64,000 nt of DNA from Saccharibacillus qingshengii. Lineage in GTDB: Bacteria > Bacillota > Bacilli > Paenibacillales > Paenibacillaceae. Shown piece by piece: positions 60,747-64,000 of the stretch. Under the pieces are notes generated by a model. The model made no database searches and was not told where the DNA came from. It saw only the letters and a list, made by a program, of their open reading frames with translations. Within the stretch, counting starts at the first letter, position 1, and every line of letters starts with the position of its first letter. The stretch spans positions 221,758-285,757 of the forward strand of contig NZ_JAAZWC010000001.1 in NCBI RefSeq assembly GCF_013185195.1, read 5' to 3'. The position numbers were made by a program, and so were the translations under genes.

Positions 60747-60778
60747 TGCTGTTCTCCTTTTCGCTTTACGGTTTATTT

Positions 60779-60812
60779 ATCAACAGATGTTGATTCCTTA
60801 ACAACTGTTGAT
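60779..60812. promoter_or_regulatory. TetR-type operator region
   Basis: Overlapping inverted repeats: ATCAACA/TGTTGAT with two bases between, and an outer pair ATCAACAG/CTGTTGAT. Located between the divergent panE-like and TetR genes. Confidence 0.7.
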
Positions 60813-60921
60813 TATTCTTAACGTAAGCGAGATCCGGGCAAGCGGCAATCGTTGATATGTGCCTTTTTGTCGTTTTCGCGACACGCCCCCTATCTTTGTT
60901 CAGTAAAGGAGCCAAAAAACG

Positions 60922-61512
60922 ATGGACAGACGCGTTCGCAAAACGAGAGAAGGATTATTCGAAGCGCTGATTGAACTGCTCAAAGAAAAAAAATTCGAAC
61001 GGATCACGATTCAGGAAATTGCCGAGCGCGCAGACGTCAATCGCGGAACCGTGTATCTGCATTTCGAAGACAAATTCGATCTGCTGAACCAGTGTATCGA
61101 CACCTATCTTCAACAGTTGAACGAAAGCTGCCGACCGATCTATCCGGACGAATCGCCCGAAACCTCGATGCTGCGCACGTTCGAGTATCTGGAGAGCCGG
61201 TTCGAGGTTTATTCGGTGCTGATCCAGGGCGACAGCCTGCCGGCTTTTCGCCTGCGGTTATCTGCGCTGCTGCAGCAGGGCGTGGAACAACAATTCGACC
61301 TCCGCGTTCATGACGCGCGGATCCACCGCGAAATCGCCGTTCAATTCGTGACGACAGCCATCTCCGGACTGTTCGAATGGTGGATCGTCCGTTCCATGCC
61401 GTACCCGGCGGCCAAAATGGTCGGACAGCTGGCTCTGCTGCTGCAGATGCACGGATTTTCCGGAGCCGAAGGAGATCAGCCGGAAGAAACGCCCGTGTCG
61501 GATCGCCGCTGA
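60922..61512 (+). CDS. TetR/AcrR-family regulator
   Basis: A 196-residue repressor. The helix-turn-helix is at residues 25-48 (ITIQEIAERADVNRGTVYLHFEDKFDLL), the rest is the helical ligand-binding domain, with the 'VTTAISGLFEWWI' motif common to the subfamily annotated as TetR C-terminal 14. Start follows AAAGGAG. Divergent from the ketopantoate reductase-like gene, with inverted repeats in between that should be its operators. The ligand is unknown. It is followed after about 80 bases by the AI-2E-type permease, which it may also control. Confidence 0.9.
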   Translation: MDRRVRKTREGLFEALIELLKEKKFERITIQEIAERADVNRGTVYLHFEDKFDLLNQCIDTYLQQLNESCRPIYPDESPETSMLRTFEYLESRFEVYSVLIQGDSLPAFRLRLSALLQQGVEQQFDLRVHDARIHREIAVQFVTTAISGLFEWWIVRSMPYPAAKMVGQLALLLQMHGFSGAEGDQPEETPVSDRR

Positions 61513-61593
61513 CTTGCGTCCGTTTTGTGCGTTTTGTATGCTTACTAAGAAAGAGTGTGCGGAAAGATTAAGCCAAGAATGGAGAAGTGCCGA

Positions 61594-62724
61594 ATGAACC
61601 AACCGAGAGTCTGGTCAGGAAGGTTTCGAAGATTGTTCCTGAACAACAAATTTGTGCTGTTTTTGTTTATTGCGCTGTTGGTCGGCGTAAACGTGCTCGT
61701 CTTTTCCAAAATATCGTTCATTTTCAATCCGCTGTGGGTACTGGTCAAGACGATCGTTCTGCCGATTATTCTGACGGGTGTCGTGTATTACCTGCTCAAC
61801 CCGATCGTCGATTTTATGGAAAAGAAAAAGGTTAAACGGGTCTATACCATCCTCTGTTTGTATGTGCTCATCATCGGTGCCCTGACTACCATCATTATCT
61901 TGATCGTACCGGTGATCCGCGAGCAGCTGTTGGGCTTTTTCGAGAATTTCCCGGCCTACAGCCAAACGATCCAGACCGAGTTCGAGAAATGGATCGGCAG
62001 CGATCTGGTGACCCAGTTCCAGACGGCCACCAGTTTGAATACGCAGGAGATCGTCAGCACCTTTTCCGAACGGGCCACCACGATCCTTAACCACACCTGG
62101 TCGGGTATAGGAGGGCTTCTCGGCGTTGTCAAAGAACTGGTGCTGGCTATCGTCACGCTGCCTTTTATCCTCTTCTATCTGCTGAAAGACGGACATAAGC
62201 TGCCGGATTATATCTTGAGCTTTATCCCGACCAAACTCCGTCCGGGCACATTGACGGTTCTCAAAGAAACGAATCACCAGATCAGCTCGTATATTCGCGG
62301 TCAGATCATCGTCAGCATGTGTATCGGTGTGCTGCTCTATATCGGCTACCGGATTATCGGACTTGAATATTCGCTCGTTCTGGCAATCGTTGCCGCGTGT
62401 ACCGCTATCGTTCCGTATCTCGGTCCCGCGATCGCGATTACGCCGGCTCTTATCGTGGCAGCGGTCACTTCACCTATCATGCTGCTCAAAATGGTGATCG
62501 TCTGGACAGTCGTACAGCTGGTGGAAGGCAAATTCATTTCGCCGCAAATCATGGGCAAGTCGCTCAAGATTCATCCCATCACGATCATTTTCGTCATTTT
62601 GACCGCCGGCAATCTCTTCGGGGTCGTTGGCATTCTGGTAGCCGTTCCGGGTTATGCGGTACTGAAAGTACTGGCGAATCACGTGTTCGACTGGTTTAAG
62701 ATGAGATCCCAGATGTATCTGTGA
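61594..62724 (+). CDS. AI-2E family transporter
   Basis: A 376-residue membrane protein of the AI-2E/PerM/YtvI family with about eight hydrophobic segments. Conserved parts are '[33 protein letters not shown]', '[10 protein letters not shown]' and '[19 protein letters not shown]' followed by '[31 protein letters not shown]'. Family members export signals or move ions; substrates are mostly unknown. ATG 61594 follows TGGAGAAG; upstream in-frame ATGs at 61555-61579 precede that site. Ends in a strong bidirectional terminator. Confidence 0.9.
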   Translation: MNQPRVWSGRFRRLFLNNKFVLFLFIALLVGVNVLVFSKISFIFNPLWVLVKTIVLPIILTGVVYYLLNPIVDFMEKKKVKRVYTILCLYVLIIGALTTIIILIVPVIREQLLGFFENFPAYSQTIQTEFEKWIGSDLVTQFQTATSLNTQEIVSTFSERATTILNHTWSGIGGLLGVVKELVLAIVTLPFILFYLLKDGHKLPDYILSFIPTKLRPGTLTVLKETNHQISSYIRGQIIVSMCIGVLLYIGYRIIGLEYSLVLAIVAACTAIVPYLGPAIAITPALIVAAVTSPIMLLKMVIVWTVVQLVEGKFISPQIMGKSLKIHPITIIFVILTAGNLFGVVGILVAVPGYAVLKVLANHVFDWFKMRSQMYL

Positions 62725-62773
62725 CGCTGCGAACAAGAAGGCTTGAACTTGAAGCTTCTCTTGCTCTTGGCTC

Positions 62774-62817
62774 AAAAAAAAGCCCCCTGTCCGCTTGAGC
62801 GGAATCAGGGGGCTTTT
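62774..62817. terminator. Bidirectional terminator
   Basis: AAAAGCCCCCTG and CAGGGGGCTTTT with an inner TCCGC/GCGGA pair. Between the transporter and the convergent aldo/keto reductase. Confidence 0.9.
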
Positions 62818-62827
62818 GTATGCAGTG

Positions 62828-63715
62828 TCAGGTCCGGCCGGTCCAATCTGCGGGTGCGATTTCCCGCCAGCGGCGGACAATTTCTTCGTACCGTTCGGCT
62901 TCCAGCGGACCGGCTTCGATCAGCTTGGCATTCTGATGCCAGCGGTCCGGCTTCGTCGTGCCTACGATCGCGGTATGCACGCCCGGCGTCGACAGGGTGA
63001 AGCGCAGTGCGGTTGCGACGGAGTCTTCTTCGGATTGGAAACCGTAATTCAACTCGCGCAGACGTTTCCAATACACATAAGCATAATCCGACGGTTCCAC
63101 CGTATCAAACAGCCAGGCGGCATTGGCAATCGGACGTTTAATGGTAACGCCCATATTGCGTTTGACCGCTTCCGGCAGCGTCAGTTCGATCGCTTCCTGA
63201 TCCGCTACGTTCAGCGACGTTTCCAGACTGTCGAACGCATCTGTCCGGATCGCATACAGCGCATCCGTGGTATCGCCGCTGTAGCCGATACAACGGGTCT
63301 TGCCTGCTTTTTTCGCCTGCTGCAGCACTTCGATCACTGCTCCTTGGCGCAGCACTTCTTCCGAGCAGCTGTGCAGATGAATCATGTCCACATGGTCCAC
63401 CTGCAGACGCTTGAGACTCCGGTCGATCGTCGCGGCAAGCGTAACGGGATCCCAGTCCGGTCCATCTATACCGGCGGCATGGCCGCATTTGGTGAACAGG
63501 TAGAAATCGTCGCGGCGGTGAGCGATCGATCTGCCGATCAGTTCTTCGCTGTCTCCGTAGCATTCGGCCGTATCGATAATATTCAATCCGGCATCGATCG
63601 CGCTCCCAAGCAGCTTGTCCACATCCTGCTGCGAAACGCCGCTGCCGATTTCGGACGCTCCGAAACCGAGCACGCTGACCTCCATGCCGGTACTGCCATA
63701 GGTTCGTTTTTCCAC
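62828..63715 (-). CDS. Aldo/keto reductase, second copy
   Basis: A 295-residue aldo/keto reductase. The catalytic residues are Asp in NIIDTAECYG with its Tyr, Lys in LFTKCGH and His in MIHLHSCSEEV. The C-terminal nucleotide motif is 'HTAIVGTTKPDRWHQN'. It differs from the one at 27744 in most of the sequence and belongs to another subfamily. GTG start with GAGGAGG. It reads into the repeat array at the window edge from the other side. Confidence 0.87.
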   Translation of the reverse strand: MEKRTYGSTGMEVSVLGFGASEIGSGVSQQDVDKLLGSAIDAGLNIIDTAECYGDSEELIGRSIAHRRDDFYLFTKCGHAAGIDGPDWDPVTLAATIDRSLKRLQVDHVDMIHLHSCSEEVLRQGAVIEVLQQAKKAGKTRCIGYSGDTTDALYAIRTDAFDSLETSLNVADQEAIELTLPEAVKRNMGVTIKRPIANAAWLFDTVEPSDYAYVYWKRLRELNYGFQSEEDSVATALRFTLSTPGVHTAIVGTTKPDRWHQNAKLIEAGPLEAERYEEIVRRWREIAPADWTGRT

Positions 63716-63817
63716 TTTTGCATCCTCCTCGTCTCGGCGCTCAAGTTGCAGCCCACTTTCTTTTTACCCGGAAAAACCTATAAAGAAAGCGTATTCCAAA
63801 ATTATTTCGAAAAGCAG

Positions 63818-64000
63818 CAGACGAACGAAAGCCTACTGTTTATACGAGACAAGCGTTTAACGCTTGTCTCTTTAGAGGTTCGGTTTCGCCCGTCTGATTC
63901 GCACCTAACCCTTGTGCGATTCAGACGAACGAAAGCCTACTGTTTATACGAGACAAGCGTTTAACGCTTGTCTCTTTAGAGGTTCGGTTTCGCCCGTCTG
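63818..64000. repeat. Two copies of a 79-bp palindromic repeat
   Basis: Bases 63818-63896 and 63922-64000 are identical, 104 bases apart. Each unit is bounded by CAGACG and CGTCTG and has a central inverted repeat GAGACAAGCG/CGCTTGTCTC around five bases. The 25-base spacer contains a TCGCAC/GTGCGA pair. The array appears to run past the end of the window. Confidence 0.9.

Noticed and set aside
63818..64000. CRISPR array
   Set aside because: Only two units, 79 bases long with a 25-base spacer and internal palindromes; no cas genes. The geometry is not that of a CRISPR array.
1..64000. tRNA, rRNA or known riboswitch genes
   Set aside because: No cloverleaf with TTCGA and CCA-like ends, no rRNA sequence and no T-box, TPP or FMN core was seen by eye.

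Overview
The window comes from a Gram-positive Bacillales bacterium, most likely Paenibacillaceae of the Saccharibacillus/Paenibacillus type. Evidence: strong AAGGAGG ribosome binding sites with frequent TTG and GTG starts, lipoprotein signals, DUF3900 and nitrite reductase (NasDE) genes of Bacillales type, a lipoprotein YidC, a Fur box, and fairly GC-rich coding sequence with AT-rich intergenic gaps. No phage, plasmid or rRNA/tRNA gene was seen. About two thirds of the genes lie on the minus strand. The genus is an inference from gene content.

Layout. 1-4.3 kb: the end of L-lactate dehydrogenase, then minus-strand genes for a YcdB/PepSY-like protein, a DUF3900 protein, a small glycine/leucine-rich protein and a tyrosine recombinase. 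4.4-12 kb: two intact secreted PQQ-type beta-propeller proteins, an HSL-type esterase, an ECF sigma/anti-sigma pair, and two decayed relatives of the propeller genes. 12-17 kb: two low-GC hypothetical genes, then the assimilatory nitrite reductase operon nasD-nasE-uroporphyrinogen III synthase. 17-27 kb: a secreted CYTH-like protein, a 3-hydroxyacyl-CoA dehydrogenase, and a LysR regulator divergent from an ABC importer operon that ends in a beta-CASP metallo-beta-lactamase protein. Two paralogous HAD phosphatases flank this last block. 27-41 kb: housekeeping and accessory enzymes (PdxH-like oxidase, aldo/keto reductase, HAD phosphatase, epoxide hydrolase, TrxR-like flavoprotein, GNAT, siderophore-binding lipoprotein under a Fur box, an APH-fold protein without catalytic residues, Nudix, HesB-like protein, an esterase-GNAT fusion, nucleoside hydrolase). 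41-44 kb: a broken SgrR-type regulator divergent from an MFS exporter. 44-46.5 kb: a radical SAM protein of the tetraether-synthase (Tes) type with a divergent Lgt paralogue and a zinc-finger membrane protein. 46.7-51 kb: a metal-efflux module (P1B ATPase, ArsR repressor, CDF transporter) with matching operators and a small inverted-repeat element. 51-57.5 kb: fused anthranilate synthase TrpE-TrpG behind a TRAP-like leader, YidC behind a candidate force-sensing leader peptide, and a hybrid-domain histidine kinase. 57.6-64 kb: agmatine deiminase and N-carbamoylputrescine amidase (putrescine synthesis), a ketopantoate reductase divergent from a TetR regulator, an AI-2E family permease, an aldo/keto reductase, and two copies of a palindromic repeat that run to the window edge.

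Most promising observations: (1) a membrane-anchored leader ORF ahead of yidC with an acidic DED stretch eight bases before a hairpin that buries the yidC Shine-Dalgarno, the same logic as Bacillus subtilis MifM; (2) regularly spaced (G/U)AG triplets in the trpEG leader, i.e. a TRAP site in front of an alpha-proteobacterial-type fused enzyme; (3) the Tes-like radical SAM / altered-Lgt / zinc-finger cluster, which could be a lipid-modifying system.
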